A program made the translations under genes and the position numbers. A stretch of 64,000 bases of DNA from Pectobacterium colocasium (lineage in GTDB: Bacteria > Pseudomonadota > Gammaproteobacteria > Enterobacterales > Enterobacteriaceae). Location: contig NZ_CP084032.1 in the NCBI RefSeq assembly GCF_020181655.1, positions 1,674,001-1,738,000 of the forward strand, written 5' to 3'. The notes under the pieces are model-generated. The model saw only the letters and a program-made list of their open reading frames with translations, ran no database searches and was not told the DNA's origin. This document shows, in pieces, positions 1-8,490 of the stretch. The number at the start of each line of letters is the position of its first letter. Positions within the stretch are counted from its first letter, which is position 1.

Positions 1-2
1 AA

Positions 3-176
3 ACGAGCGAACTTTCCGCTGTAGTCGATGTGTTTGATCTGGATTCAGACCAGGATACCGATGTGACGTTTTCTCGTCCGGTGGTTGCAGCCCCTGTTCA
101 TCGTCCTATTCAGCAGAATGTTACACCGCTGTTGTCAGCACATAGCCGCAATAGCGGGGGATGGGAAAAATTCTGA
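3..176 (+). CDS. Methyl-accepting chemotaxis protein, C-terminal end (5' truncated by window)
   Basis: The reading frame is open from base 3 to a TGA at 174-176 and encodes only the last 57 residues. It starts with a helix end (SELSAVVDVFDLD), continues through a flexible Pro/Gln/Ser-rich tail, and finishes in GGWEKF. Enterobacterial transducers of the Tsr/Tar type end in the same way: a long linker and a terminal xWExF pentapeptide that tethers the CheR methyltransferase and CheB methylesterase. The match is to tail architecture only, since the ligand-binding and signalling domains lie outside the window. Confidence 0.7.
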   Translation, partial: TSELSAVVDVFDLDSDQDTDVTFSRPVVAAPVHRPIQQNVTPLLSAHSRNSGGWEKF

Positions 177-220
177 TTCGACATGGGAAACGTGTGACAG
201 AACGTGCACATGTGGGCTGA

Positions 221-397
221 CGCGAAAACGAGATAAGCCATGAGGCTAGCGACAAACTTGGCGGGAAGGAGGGCGTCCGCCGGGGTCTGTTGGTCTCTGG
301 TTATCAGTTGAATGCCACCGTGATTGAAGTGATGGGTGATGGCTCAAAAATAGTGGCGAAAGGCACGGCTAATCCCTTGGACTACCGGGGAAAATAG
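221..397 (+). pseudogene. Remnant of an unrecognised gene (about 58 codons, no start codon)
   Basis: An open frame with coding-like composition runs from just after a TGA to a TAG at 395-397. It contains HEASDKLGGKEGVRRG and GYQLNATVIEVMGDGSKIVA, has no ATG or GTG with a ribosome site near its beginning, and lies directly behind the chemotaxis receptor. It looks like the 3' end of a gene that lost its 5' part. I do not recognise the family and offer no function. Confidence 0.3.
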
Positions 398-684
398 CAT
401 TTTTCTCTGTAAATCTGACCGTGTTACTGTAAAGAAATGCCATTTTAAGACGAGGGTCTCTAGGCCGTCGATGGTTTTTTATTAACATTGGCATTATTTT
501 TGCTTTTCATTTTTCGAATAACTTTCGTCGTTTTTGCGATCAAAAAACGGCGTTTTTCCAGAATGATAAAAATAAAATAGGAACGTTAGGCTTTAATTAT
601 CGATTGAAATTTTTAATTACAAATAAAAGAATTTATTGCGAATGTTTTCGTGACCTAAATCAAGACAGATGGCGGCTTCAAAGT
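398..684. other. AT-rich intergenic region upstream of the iron permease
   Basis: No convincing open frame is present. The stretch is rich in A/T runs and leads into the Fur-like box of the FetMP-type operon. A possible -35 (AAGACA, 662-667) lies 17 bp before a possible -10 (GATAAT, 685-690) that is part of the Fur box. Confidence 0.5.
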
Positions 685-703
685 GATAATAAGAATAACT
701 ATC
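685..703 (+). promoter_or_regulatory. Fur-like box upstream of fetM
   Basis: GATAATAAGAATAACTATC matches the 19-bp Fur consensus GATAATGATAATCATTATC at 15 of 19 positions. Its first six bases could also serve as the -10 hexamer, so bound Fur would block the promoter. It lies 22 bp before the preferred start codon. Confidence 0.75.
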
Positions 704-725
704 ATTTGTGCTTCATCACACGCTT

Positions 726-2630
726 ATGTCTATCTGGCAAAAAACGCTTCTATTGTTGTGTTGGCTGTTGAGTTGTTCAGTGGCAGTTGCCGCGACCGAT
801 TACGCTTCATTCATTCAGGATATCGAAACCCGGCTGGATAAAACGGCTCAGCTCTATGAGCAGCAAAAGCCGGATGATGCCCGCACCGAAGTTCAGATGG
901 CCTATTTCGAGGTGTTTGAAAACCTTGAAGGCCCTATCCGTATCAACCTTTCCGCGCAAAAAAGCTATCAGCTAGAGGCCACATTCGGTGAAATTCGCCG
1001 CATGATTGGCGAAGGAAAGCCACAAACCCAGGTACAGGCAAAAATTTCATGGTTGAAGGGCGAGCTGGATGCCGTTCTGCCCGTGCTGTCAGAAGGCCAC
1101 AAGCTGGTTGCACAGGAGCAGCACGGTGCCTATGACAACACGGATATTGCACCGTACTGGCAGCAGAGTTTCAAAATCATCGATGACCAGCTCGCGCAGG
1201 CCGTGGCGGAATATCAGTCCGGTGATTACAAAAAGGCCAGTCAGAGCGTACAACAGGCTCACTATCAGGGGTTTAAAAACTCTGAAATGGAGATGTCGGT
1301 CAGGCAAAACCGCTCGGCGCAGCAGGCCGCTTCCATTAATCAACAATTCTCCGCACTGATTACGCTAGCTGGCCAGCCCGACCAACTGACAGACGTCGCC
1401 TATCGGGTAACCACGCTGTTGCAGGACATCGAAGATGTCTTACCGGGATTGCCGACAACGCGCGACAGCCAGCAGGCAACGGCGGCGCCCACTGCCAACG
1501 CGGATACGGGTGCGATACCGGATGCCAACTGGGCGAAAGTTGCCGACGATATTAATCAGGCCATTGCTGCTGCGATTGCGCAGTATCGTCAAGGTCAGAC
1601 TAAGCCTGCCATCATGGCGGTGCAGGACACCTATTTCGATCTGTTTGAAGCCACGGGCATGGAGAACAAAATTGGTTCTCGCGATGCGGCGTTCAAATCT
1701 ACGCTGGAAGGCTATTTTACCCGTTTGGTGAGTCTGATGAATGCCAAACAACCCGCGGAGCAACTTCAAGGGCAGGCCGAGGCATTGCAACAGGAACTGG
1801 CGAAGGCGGTCACCATGCTGGGCGACGGCGGTGAAACGCACTGGAGTTTGTTGATCTACAGCCTGCTGATTATTGTGCGCGAAGGTCTGGAAGCCTTGCT
1901 GATTGTGGCGGCAATCGTGGCTTATCTGGTGAAAAATAACCAGCAGGACAAGCTGTCGCTGATTCGTCAGTCGGTTTATGTCGCGCTGCTGTGTAGCGTG
2001 ATTACCGCCGTCCTCTTCCAACTTCTCTTCACCAATTCCGGCGCCAGCCGTGAGCTGCTGGAAGGCGTTACGATGCTGATCGCCGTGGTGATGCTGTTCT
2101 TCATGAGCTACTGGCTGTTGTCCAAAGTTGAGGCGCGGCACTGGAAGGCTTATCTGGAAGGCAAGCTGTCCCACTCGTTGAGCAGCGGTTCCATGATTGG
2201 CCTGTGGCTGACCAGCTTTCTGGCTGTATACCGCGAAGGCGCGGAAACGGTGCTGTTCTATTACGCGCTGGTCGGCGATGCCAGCAACATGGCGGGGCAC
2301 CTCTCTATTTTGGCTGGATTTGCCATCGGCTGTGTGATTCTGCTGATCGCTTATCTCGTGATGCGCTACACCATTGTCAAACTGCCGCTTAAGCCGTTCT
2401 TCATGTTTACCGGCTGCTTTATGTACCTGATGGCATTTGTGTTTGCGGGTAAGGGTGTGTTGGAACTGATCGAAGGCAAACTGTTTGAGCCGACGCTGCT
2501 GACCGGCGTGCCGGAAATCAGCGGGTTGGGTATTTATCCTTATGTGGAAACGCTGATTCCACAAGGCGTGCTGGTTGTCGCGGCGTTAATTGCCCTGTGG
2601 GTGATGCGGCGCAGGGCGTCTGCCGTCTGA
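726..2630 (+). CDS. fetM: FTR1-family iron permease (FetM-like)
   Basis: Inner-membrane iron permease of the FTR1/EfeU superfamily with a long periplasmic N-terminal part. From ATG 726 it begins with a signal peptide (SIWQKTLLLLCWLLSC then AVAA), followed by about 350 residues of Gln/Ala-rich helical sequence in two related parts. A C-terminal half of about seven membrane segments carries the two FTR1 REGxE signatures, VREGLEALLIV and VYREGAETVLFYYAL. In this family the glutamates bind iron during transport. It is followed by a P19 protein and six accessory genes, as in the FetMP-FetABCDEF locus of pathogenic E. coli and the Campylobacter p19 locus. A GTG at 708 in the same frame is an alternative start; neither start has a clear ribosome site. 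Confidence 0.88.
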   Translation: MSIWQKTLLLLCWLLSCSVAVAATDYASFIQDIETRLDKTAQLYEQQKPDDARTEVQMAYFEVFENLEGPIRINLSAQKSYQLEATFGEIRRMIGEGKPQTQVQAKISWLKGELDAVLPVLSEGHKLVAQEQHGAYDNTDIAPYWQQSFKIIDDQLAQAVAEYQSGDYKKASQSVQQAHYQGFKNSEMEMSVRQNRSAQQAASINQQFSALITLAGQPDQLTDVAYRVTTLLQDIEDVLPGLPTTRDSQQATAAPTANADTGAIPDANWAKVADDINQAIAAAIAQYRQGQTKPAIMAVQDTYFDLFEATGMENKIGSRDAAFKSTLEGYFTRLVSLMNAKQPAEQLQGQAEALQQELAKAVTMLGDGGETHWSLLIYSLLIIVREGLEALLIVAAIVAYLVKNNQQDKLSLIRQSVYVALLCSVITAVLFQLLFTNSGASRELLEGVTMLIAVVMLFFMSYWLLSKVEARHWKAYLEGKLSHSLSSGSMIGLWLTSFLAVYREGAETVLFYYALVGDASNMAGHLSILAGFAIGCVILLIAYLVMRYTIVKLPLKPFFMFTGCFMYLMAFVFAGKGVLELIEGKLFEPTLLTGVPEISGLGIYPYVETLIPQGVLVVAALIALWVMRRRASAV

Positions 2631-2750
2631 TAAAGCATGCATGCAGCGCTAAGTTCATACTGGAAGCAATAAGAGCAGAAAATAACCATAACAACCTCAA
2701 TCGCTTAGTGAATTAAGCGAAGAGGGTCGACTGAGATGAGGATGGGTTTG

Positions 2751-3278
2751 ATGAATATGCAAAAAAGTCTGATTGCGGGTGCCGTTATTGCCGGTATTTT
2801 CACCGCGCCTGCCGCGCTGGCGTTTAAAGAATATCCAGCGGGTGAGCCGGTTTCCATGAACGAAATGGAAATTGCCGCCGTTTATCTGCAACCTATCGAC
2901 ATGGAACCACGTGGAATGGGTCTGCCTGCCGCGAAAGCGGATATCCATCTGGAAGCCGATATTCACGCGGCGGAAGGCAACAAGAATGGTTTCGGCGCGG
3001 GTGAGTGGATGCCGTTCCTGACCATTGCATACACCCTGACTAACACCGATACCGGTGCGAAGCAGGAAGGCACCTTCATGCCAATGGTTGCCAGCGATGG
3101 CCCGCATTACGGTGCGAACATCAAAATGATGGGCGTGGGCAACTACAAAGTGACCTACCACATCGAACCGCCATCAAAAGCCGGTATGCACCGTCACACC
3201 GATGGCGAAACGGGCGTAGGCCGTTGGTGGAAACCGTTTGATGTCAGCTTTGACTTCAAATACGTCGGCTTAGAATAA
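2751..3278 (+). CDS. fetP: P19-type periplasmic iron/copper-binding protein (FetP-like)
   Basis: Periplasmic partner of the FTR1 permease. From ATG 2751 it has a signal peptide ending in PAALA, then a beta-sandwich domain of about 150 residues. Likely metal ligands follow the P19 pattern: His and Glu in IHLEADIH, Met and His around FMPMVASDGPHYG, and His residues in GMHRHTDGETG. P19 proteins bind copper and iron and are needed for growth at low iron. An upstream in-frame ATG at 2736 exists, but 2751 is preceded by GAGG at suitable spacing and gives a normal signal peptide. A strong stem-loop follows the gene and may uncouple fetMP from the rest of the operon. Confidence 0.88.
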   Translation: MNMQKSLIAGAVIAGIFTAPAALAFKEYPAGEPVSMNEMEIAAVYLQPIDMEPRGMGLPAAKADIHLEADIHAAEGNKNGFGAGEWMPFLTIAYTLTNTDTGAKQEGTFMPMVASDGPHYGANIKMMGVGNYKVTYHIEPPSKAGMHRHTDGETGVGRWWKPFDVSFDFKYVGLE

Positions 3279-3316
3279 GGTCTTCTGTCCGCGATGTTCT
3301 GTCGCGGCCGTGTTCA

Positions 3317-3362
3317 CGCCTCTGCGGGTATGCTATCGCTTCCCGCAGAGGCGGTGATTTTT
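3317..3362 (+). terminator. Stem-loop with T-tract between fetP and the downstream genes
   Basis: A perfect 12-bp stem, CGCCTCTGCGGG (3317-3328) with CCCGCAGAGGCG (3342-3353), is followed by GTGATTTTT. It has the form of a Rho-independent terminator. As the next gene has the same orientation only 74 bp on, it may act as an attenuator that lowers expression of the accessory genes. Confidence 0.7.
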
Positions 3363-3435
3363 CGGTCAGGGTACTGATGCCAGCAAACATTATGCTCAAC
3401 CAACACACCTGCAACTTGAACGGTGCCGGGTATAT

Positions 3436-4833
3436 ATGAGTTATTTCTTTATCACGACCCTCCAGTCCTTCCTGCCGATAGCGCTCTTGCTGGGGTTGAA
3501 CTGGAGCCATCGTTCTACGCCGACAATTAGGCCGCTGGGCTGGATCACGCTGCTGGCGTTGTTCGCCGGTACGTTTATTGGCGTGCATTTTCCTAACGGA
3601 CAGGCATTTCTGCTGGGCTTTACGGCGCTTCAGGCGCTTGCCTTGATCCTGTTTCTGGTCTGTCAGTGTTTTTCCCACCCACGTCTTGGCTACCTGTGGC
3701 AGGCGCTGCTGGTAGCGGGAGCGGCGGTGCAGTGGGGCAGCGATCCCAATTTGACCGCGCTGACAACCACCCATGTGGTGAATACCGATCTGCTGCTGAA
3801 TTTTAGCGCCGTGGTGCTGGCGTTTGGCTGGCTGGTGTTCTGTGCTGCGCTGTGCGGCATGATCGTGCGCCGCATTCGCTTACTGCGCTGGCCGCTTCTT
3901 GCGCTGCTGGTCGCACTTCTGCTGCTGCCGATAAGCGGCAACCTGCTGTTGCTGTTGATGAAATTACAGGTACTGGGGCTGACCAAGCCACGCCTGAGCT
4001 ATGTGGCGCACGTGACTAACAGCGCGTATTTACTCAATTACCTCAGCGCGTTGTTTATGGCGATGTTGGCTGCCGGGCTGGTTTGGCCGCTGCGGCATGC
4101 GCGTCGTCAGATGCTGGCTGAGCATGACGCGATTGAAAAGCGTAAAGCAACCGCGGGCTATCGCACCGTGCGTCGTACGCTGCTGTCAACCGTCGCAGCG
4201 CTGCTGGTGGTGGTGTTAGCCCAGCTCTATTGGGACAAGGTTGCATCACAACCGCCTCGCCTGTCGGAAGCTCAGCCAGTGACGCTGGCAGCGGATGGCA
4301 AAGTACATATTCCGATTGAACAGGTGCGTGATGGCAAGTTGCACCGTTTTGTGTGGATTGCCGATGACGGCAAGGCCGTGCGCTTTTTCATTATTAACCG
4401 CTACCCCGATCGTCTGCGTCTGGGCGTGGTGTTTGATGCCTGTCTGCTGTGCGGCGATCAGGGCTACGTGATGGAAGGCAATCAGGTGATTTGTGTCGCC
4501 TGCGGCGTGCATATTTTCATTCCTTCTATCGGGAAGGCGGGGGGCTGTAATCCGGTACCGATTGAAGGGTGGAGCAACGACGATAATGAACTGGTGATTG
4601 GACGAGCGTCACTGGCGGCAGGCACGAATTACTTCTCGACAGTGGTGTCGATGGACGTCATCGATCCGGTTGATGGTTCCAAACTGACCAACGTGAACGC
4701 GGAACATAAATATCGCTACGGCGGTAAAACGTACTTCTTCTCGTCGGAGGCCAACTATAACCGCTTCCGCGAAAGTCCCGCAAAATTCGCCACCGCCAAA
4801 GCGGCGGCTGGCGAGCAGGCTGAGGGGGAATAA
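3436..4833 (+). CDS. DUF2318 membrane protein of the P19 iron-uptake locus (FtrD-like)
   Basis: Membrane protein of 465 residues. The N-terminal 280 residues hold about seven hydrophobic segments and end with a helix near residue 260. The C-terminal extracytoplasmic part carries two CxxC pairs (Cys336/339 and Cys353/356) and a further Cys371 in GKAGGCNP, the signature of DUF2318 proteins annotated as Fe-S-containing. The last 40 residues (YGGKTYFFSSEANYNRFRES) resemble a YHS metal-binding domain. The family is fixed in P19-type iron loci; a role in handling or reducing iron or the P19 protein is inferred. It is separated by 2 bp from the next permease gene. Confidence 0.75.
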   Translation: MSYFFITTLQSFLPIALLLGLNWSHRSTPTIRPLGWITLLALFAGTFIGVHFPNGQAFLLGFTALQALALILFLVCQCFSHPRLGYLWQALLVAGAAVQWGSDPNLTALTTTHVVNTDLLLNFSAVVLAFGWLVFCAALCGMIVRRIRLLRWPLLALLVALLLLPISGNLLLLLMKLQVLGLTKPRLSYVAHVTNSAYLLNYLSALFMAMLAAGLVWPLRHARRQMLAEHDAIEKRKATAGYRTVRRTLLSTVAALLVVVLAQLYWDKVASQPPRLSEAQPVTLAADGKVHIPIEQVRDGKLHRFVWIADDGKAVRFFIINRYPDRLRLGVVFDACLLCGDQGYVMEGNQVICVACGVHIFIPSIGKAGGCNPVPIEGWSNDDNELVIGRASLAAGTNYFSTVVSMDVIDPVDGSKLTNVNAEHKYRYGGKTYFFSSEANYNRFRESPAKFATAKAAAGEQAEGE

Positions 4834-4835
4834 TC

Positions 4836-6125
4836 ATGCTGTGGCGACTGTTACGTCAGTCCTGGCGCAGAAATATCCGGCGTAAATCGCTGGCGGTGCT
4901 GACCGTGTTTTTGGCCGCGGGTTTGATCTCCGCGCTGCTGGCGGTCTCCATCGACATCGGCGACAAAATGGCGCGTGAGCTGAAGTCCTACGGCGCGAAT
5001 ATTTTGATTGAGCCAGCAGGTCAGGCAGCGCTGCCTGCGCTGTTTGGCGAACGCAGTAATCCGCTGGAAGGGCAGGATTTCCTTGATGAGGCCGAGTTGC
5101 CGAACATTAAAGATATCTTCTGGCGTAATAACATTGTCGGTTTTGCGCCGCTGTTGAGCGGTGATGTTGAAATCAATGGTCAGCCAGTTGCCGTGCTGGG
5201 CACCTTCTTTTCTCAGCCTGTCGCGGTGCCAGATGAGGAAGACTATCGCACAGGGCAAATGACCGTTAGCCCTTACTGGCAGGTGGCGGGGCAATGGCCG
5301 CAGGAACCGGTGACGGCGGAACATGTGGCACAGGCGCTGGTGGGAAAACAGCTGGCGGCGCAAACGGGCTGGAAAATCGGGGATAAACTCGCGCTGCACG
5401 GCGCAAAAGGGGATGCAACGGTAGAAGTGAGCGGCGTTCTGAGCAGCGGTGGTGATGAAGAAAGCCGTTTGGTCATGCCGCTGGCAACGGTGCAATCGCT
5501 GCTGGGGCTGACGGGGAAAATTCAGGCTATTCGCGTATCGGCGCTCACCGTGCCGGAAAACGAACTGTCGCGTCGAGCGCGGGAAAACCTGGAAGCGCTG
5601 AATGCCGAAGAATATGACCTCTGGTACTGCACCGCGTATGTCTCTTCAATCGCGCACCAGTTGGAAGAAGCGATTTCCGGCTCGGTAGTGCGTCCTATCT
5701 GGCAGGTCGCCGCCTCGGAAGGCGTGGTGATCGACAAGATCCAACTGCTTCTGGCGGTGGTGACGTTTGCTGCGCTGGTCGCTTCTGCGATGGGAATCGC
5801 CTCGCTGATGACCAGCACGATTATGGAACGCGCCAAAGAGATCGGGCTGATGAAAGCGCTGGGTGCCCGCCAGTGGCAGATCATGCTGTTGTTTTATCTC
5901 GAAGCGGCGTTGAGCGGGTTGCTTGGCGGGATCGCGGGCTGCGTCGCCGGCTGGGGACTGGCGAAAGCGATTGGCCTGATGCTGTTCAGCGTCCCCTTGA
6001 GCTTCGCGTGGATCGTGATTCCCTGCGTACTGGTGATCTCGGTGTTGATTGCCATTATCGGAACGTGGTTCCCGGCGCGCCGGATTGCCGGGTTGTATCC
6101 GGTGGAGGTGCTGTATGGGCGCTAA
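4836..6125 (+). CDS. FtsX/MacB-like ABC transporter permease 1
   Basis: Permease of 429 residues with MacB/LolC topology. One N-terminal membrane helix (about residues 18-40) is followed by a periplasmic domain of about 230 residues, then three C-terminal helices from about residue 305. The FtsX-domain motif MERAKEIGLMKALGA is present. It pairs with the next permease and the ATPase. Its last 11 bp overlap the start of the next gene, implying translational coupling. The substrate is unknown; in P19 loci the transporter is essential for iron acquisition but may act on redox or maturation factors rather than iron itself. Confidence 0.8.
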   Translation: MLWRLLRQSWRRNIRRKSLAVLTVFLAAGLISALLAVSIDIGDKMARELKSYGANILIEPAGQAALPALFGERSNPLEGQDFLDEAELPNIKDIFWRNNIVGFAPLLSGDVEINGQPVAVLGTFFSQPVAVPDEEDYRTGQMTVSPYWQVAGQWPQEPVTAEHVAQALVGKQLAAQTGWKIGDKLALHGAKGDATVEVSGVLSSGGDEESRLVMPLATVQSLLGLTGKIQAIRVSALTVPENELSRRARENLEALNAEEYDLWYCTAYVSSIAHQLEEAISGSVVRPIWQVAASEGVVIDKIQLLLAVVTFAALVASAMGIASLMTSTIMERAKEIGLMKALGARQWQIMLLFYLEAALSGLLGGIAGCVAGWGLAKAIGLMLFSVPLSFAWIVIPCVLVISVLIAIIGTWFPARRIAGLYPVEVLYGR

Positions 6126-7254
6126 CGGCTGGATGAACAGCATGTTCTGGCGACTGGTATTCCGCGCGCTGCGGTTGCGTATGCAGCGCGTCAGTGTGGT
6201 GTTCGCGGCGCTGATGGTTGGGGCAGCGATTGTGACGGCGATGTCCGCCGTCTATTTTGATATCAACGCCAAGATGAGTCAGGAACTGCGTACCTTCGGC
6301 GCGAATTTTTACATCGGTCCGGCGCGGGGCAATTCGATCCCACAGAGTACGTTTCAGCCGATTATTGATAACGCACCGGCTGGGTTAATCAATGCATCCA
6401 GCCCTTATCTGTACGGTATGGCACGTACGGAGCTGGAAAAAGTGGTGTTGATGGGCGTGTGGTTCGAATCGCTGCGCCAACTGGCACCGTACTGGCAGGT
6501 CACGGGTAACTGGATTGGCGTGAGCTTCGATGACCGTAACTCGATGATCGGGGTGAAGCTGGCGGAGCGACTGAACGTCAAGGTCGGCGACAGCATCACG
6601 CTGGTGGGCGACGGCGGTAAACAGCGTTTGCAGATCAAAGGCATCGTGGAATCCGGCGATGCGACGGACAACATGCTGATCGTGAATCTGGAACTGGCGC
6701 AAAAGTGGCTGGATAAAGAAGGTGCGATCAGTAATGCCCTGTTGAGTGTCAGTAACGATCTGGGGCAGGTGGATCGCTTCGCCGCTCAACTCCAACAGCA
6801 GTATCCACAACTGGAGATCCGCCCGATCCTGAAAGTGTCGGCGTCGGAAGGTCAGGTGTTGAATAAAATCAAAGGGCTGATGGGGCTGGTATCGGCGGTG
6901 ATTCTGGTGCTGTCTTCCCTGTGTGTGAATACCACGCTGATGGCGATTGTCGGGGAACGCGCGCGCGAGTTTGCGCTACAGAAAGCGCTGGGCGCGAGCG
7001 GACGAGACATCATCCGGCAGATGCTGGCTGAAACCGGCATTATCGCGCTGGCGGCTGTCGTGTGCGGCTCGATTCTGGGGTATCTGCTGGCGCAGGTGCT
7101 GGGGCTTGCGGTATTCAACGCGACGATTTCCCTGCGTTTGCCCGTGTTCCCGCTCACGCTGGTGCTATCGTTGTTGGTTGCTGCCGTGGCGGCGGTGGTT
7201 CCTACCCGGCGGGCGATTTATGTTGAACCGGCCAAAGTCTTGAAAGGAGAGTAG
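6115..7254 (+). CDS. FtsX/MacB-like ABC transporter permease 2
   Basis: Second permease, 379 residues, paralogous to the preceding one: N-terminal helix (SVVFAALMVGAAIVTAMSA), a periplasmic domain, and three C-terminal helices with the conserved VGERAREFALQKALGA segment. The frame is open further upstream to 6049, but ATG 6115 follows GGAGG (6104-6108) by 6 bp and overlaps the previous stop by only 11 bp, so it is chosen. The two permeases and the ATPase should form one heteromeric transporter. Confidence 0.82.
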   Translation: MGANGWMNSMFWRLVFRALRLRMQRVSVVFAALMVGAAIVTAMSAVYFDINAKMSQELRTFGANFYIGPARGNSIPQSTFQPIIDNAPAGLINASSPYLYGMARTELEKVVLMGVWFESLRQLAPYWQVTGNWIGVSFDDRNSMIGVKLAERLNVKVGDSITLVGDGGKQRLQIKGIVESGDATDNMLIVNLELAQKWLDKEGAISNALLSVSNDLGQVDRFAAQLQQQYPQLEIRPILKVSASEGQVLNKIKGLMGLVSAVILVLSSLCVNTTLMAIVGERAREFALQKALGASGRDIIRQMLAETGIIALAAVVCGSILGYLLAQVLGLAVFNATISLRLPVFPLTLVLSLLVAAVAAVVPTRRAIYVEPAKVLKGE

Positions 7255-7258
7255 GTCG

Positions 7259-7975
7259 ATGTCTGTAGAGGTGAACGCGCAGGAAAAAGCGCAGGCAGCG
7301 GAGGCGGTGATTGAAACTCGCCAGCTCTATAAACGCTTTGGTCAGGTTACCGCGCTGGAAAACATCAATATCCGTATTGCCCGCGGTGAGTTTGTCGCCA
7401 TCATGGGCGCGTCGGGTTCCGGTAAAACCACGCTGATGAATATTCTCACTTGTCTGGATACGGTGAGCGAAGGGCAGGTATTGCTGGATGGCGTTGATGC
7501 TGCCGCGCTGGATGAGGAAGGGCGGCGTCGGTTCCGTGCCGATAAGATTGGGTTAGTGTTTCAGCAGTTCCACCTGATTCCGTTTTTGACCGCGTTGGAG
7601 AACGTGATGCTGGCACAGCATTACCACAGCGTGGTGGATGAAGCGGCGGCGCAGCGCGTACTGGATCAGGTTGGTCTGGCGCATCGCGTGAATCACTTAC
7701 CGAGCCAGCTTTCCGGCGGTGAACAGCAGCGCGTGTGTATCGCCCGTGCGTTGGTGAACGAACCTCCTGTGATTTTCGCTGACGAACCGACGGGAAACCT
7801 GGATGAAGAGAACGAACGGCGGGTGTTGGATCTGCTGCAAGATCTGCATCGGCAGGGGCGCACTATCGTGATGGTGACGCACAATCCTGAACTGGGCCGG
7901 TTTGCTGACCGCATTATCCGTTTGCAACACGGTAAGTATTTTGGTGAAGAGGTGAATCATCATGAAATGGCGTAA
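7259..7975 (+). CDS. ABC transporter ATPase, MacB/LolD type
   Basis: Cytoplasmic ATPase of 238 residues. Walker [10 protein letters not shown] lies at residues 50-58, the signature LSGGEQQR at 151-158, Walker [10 protein letters not shown] at 171-179, and the H-loop histidine in MVTHN. The sequence class is that of MacB/LolD ATPases, which power FtsX-fold permeases, matching the two upstream genes. It follows an AGGAGAG ribosome site and overlaps the thioredoxin gene by 14 bp. Confidence 0.85.
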   Translation: MSVEVNAQEKAQAAEAVIETRQLYKRFGQVTALENINIRIARGEFVAIMGASGSGKTTLMNILTCLDTVSEGQVLLDGVDAAALDEEGRRRFRADKIGLVFQQFHLIPFLTALENVMLAQHYHSVVDEAAAQRVLDQVGLAHRVNHLPSQLSGGEQQRVCIARALVNEPPVIFADEPTGNLDEENERRVLDLLQDLHRQGRTIVMVTHNPELGRFADRIIRLQHGKYFGEEVNHHEMA

Positions 7976-8459
7976 CGGTATTACCGCGTTTTGCCTGCTG
8001 GGCGCACTGGTGCTGAGCGGTTGTAAGGAAGAACAGGTTAGCGTTGGGGCGCAGGCACCGGCACTGGCGGCTTACGATCTGGCTGGGCAGCAGGTGGATC
8101 TATCGCGCTGGCAGGGGAAAAACGTGTACCTGAATTTCTGGTCATCGGGCTGCGGCGGTTGCATGGTGGAAATGGGCGCGCTGGAAAAGCTGAGTCAGGA
8201 GTATGGCGATAAAGTTGTTGTGGTTGCGGTTAATACCGATCCTGACGGCGTAGATATCACCTCGATGCTGGCGCACCACAAGGTGACTTATCCGGTCGTA
8301 CGCGATCAGTTGGGCATCACCAAAGAGCGCTATCAGGTCAGCGGCACGCCAACCTCATTTATTATTGATGCCAACGGCAAGGTGACCGATCAGCATCAGG
8401 GCGCGAGGGATGAAGCGCAACTCACTGCGCTGTTTCAGAAGCTGGCAAGCCGGACATAA
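7962..8459 (+). CDS. TlpA/ResA-like thioredoxin lipoprotein
   Basis: Predicted lipoprotein of 165 residues. The signal sequence ends in the lipobox LSGC, with Cys21 as the lipidated residue. A thioredoxin fold of the TlpA/ResA type follows, with active-site CGGC (Cys64/Cys67) in NFWSSGCGGCMVEMG and the cis-proline in SGTPTSF. Such periplasmic thioredoxins close the P19 iron loci in Campylobacter and E. coli, where they may keep the cysteines of the DUF2318 protein reduced (inference). It is the last gene of the operon, and a stem-loop overlaps its stop codon. Confidence 0.82.
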   Translation: MKWRNGITAFCLLGALVLSGCKEEQVSVGAQAPALAAYDLAGQQVDLSRWQGKNVYLNFWSSGCGGCMVEMGALEKLSQEYGDKVVVVAVNTDPDGVDITSMLAHHKVTYPVVRDQLGITKERYQVSGTPTSFIIDANGKVTDQHQGARDEAQLTALFQKLASRT

Positions 8460-8469
8460 AGACCGGCTT
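8447..8469. terminator. Stem-loop at the end of the iron operon
   Basis: AAGCCGG (8447-8453) pairs with CCGGCTT (8463-8469) across the stop codon. The hairpin sits between converging genes and could serve both directions. The following T-tract is weak. Confidence 0.45.
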
Positions 8470-8490
8470 GTCTTATTTCCTCACTCGCTT

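Noticed and set aside
1440..2564. Long minus-strand open frame of 374 codons
   Set aside because: It lies wholly antisense to the FTR1 permease gene and is Gln/His-rich, as expected for the shadow of a high-GC coding region.
6049..6114. Upstream extension of the second FtsX-like permease
   Set aside because: It would overlap the preceding gene by 77 bp in another frame, while ATG 6115 has a well-spaced GGAGG.
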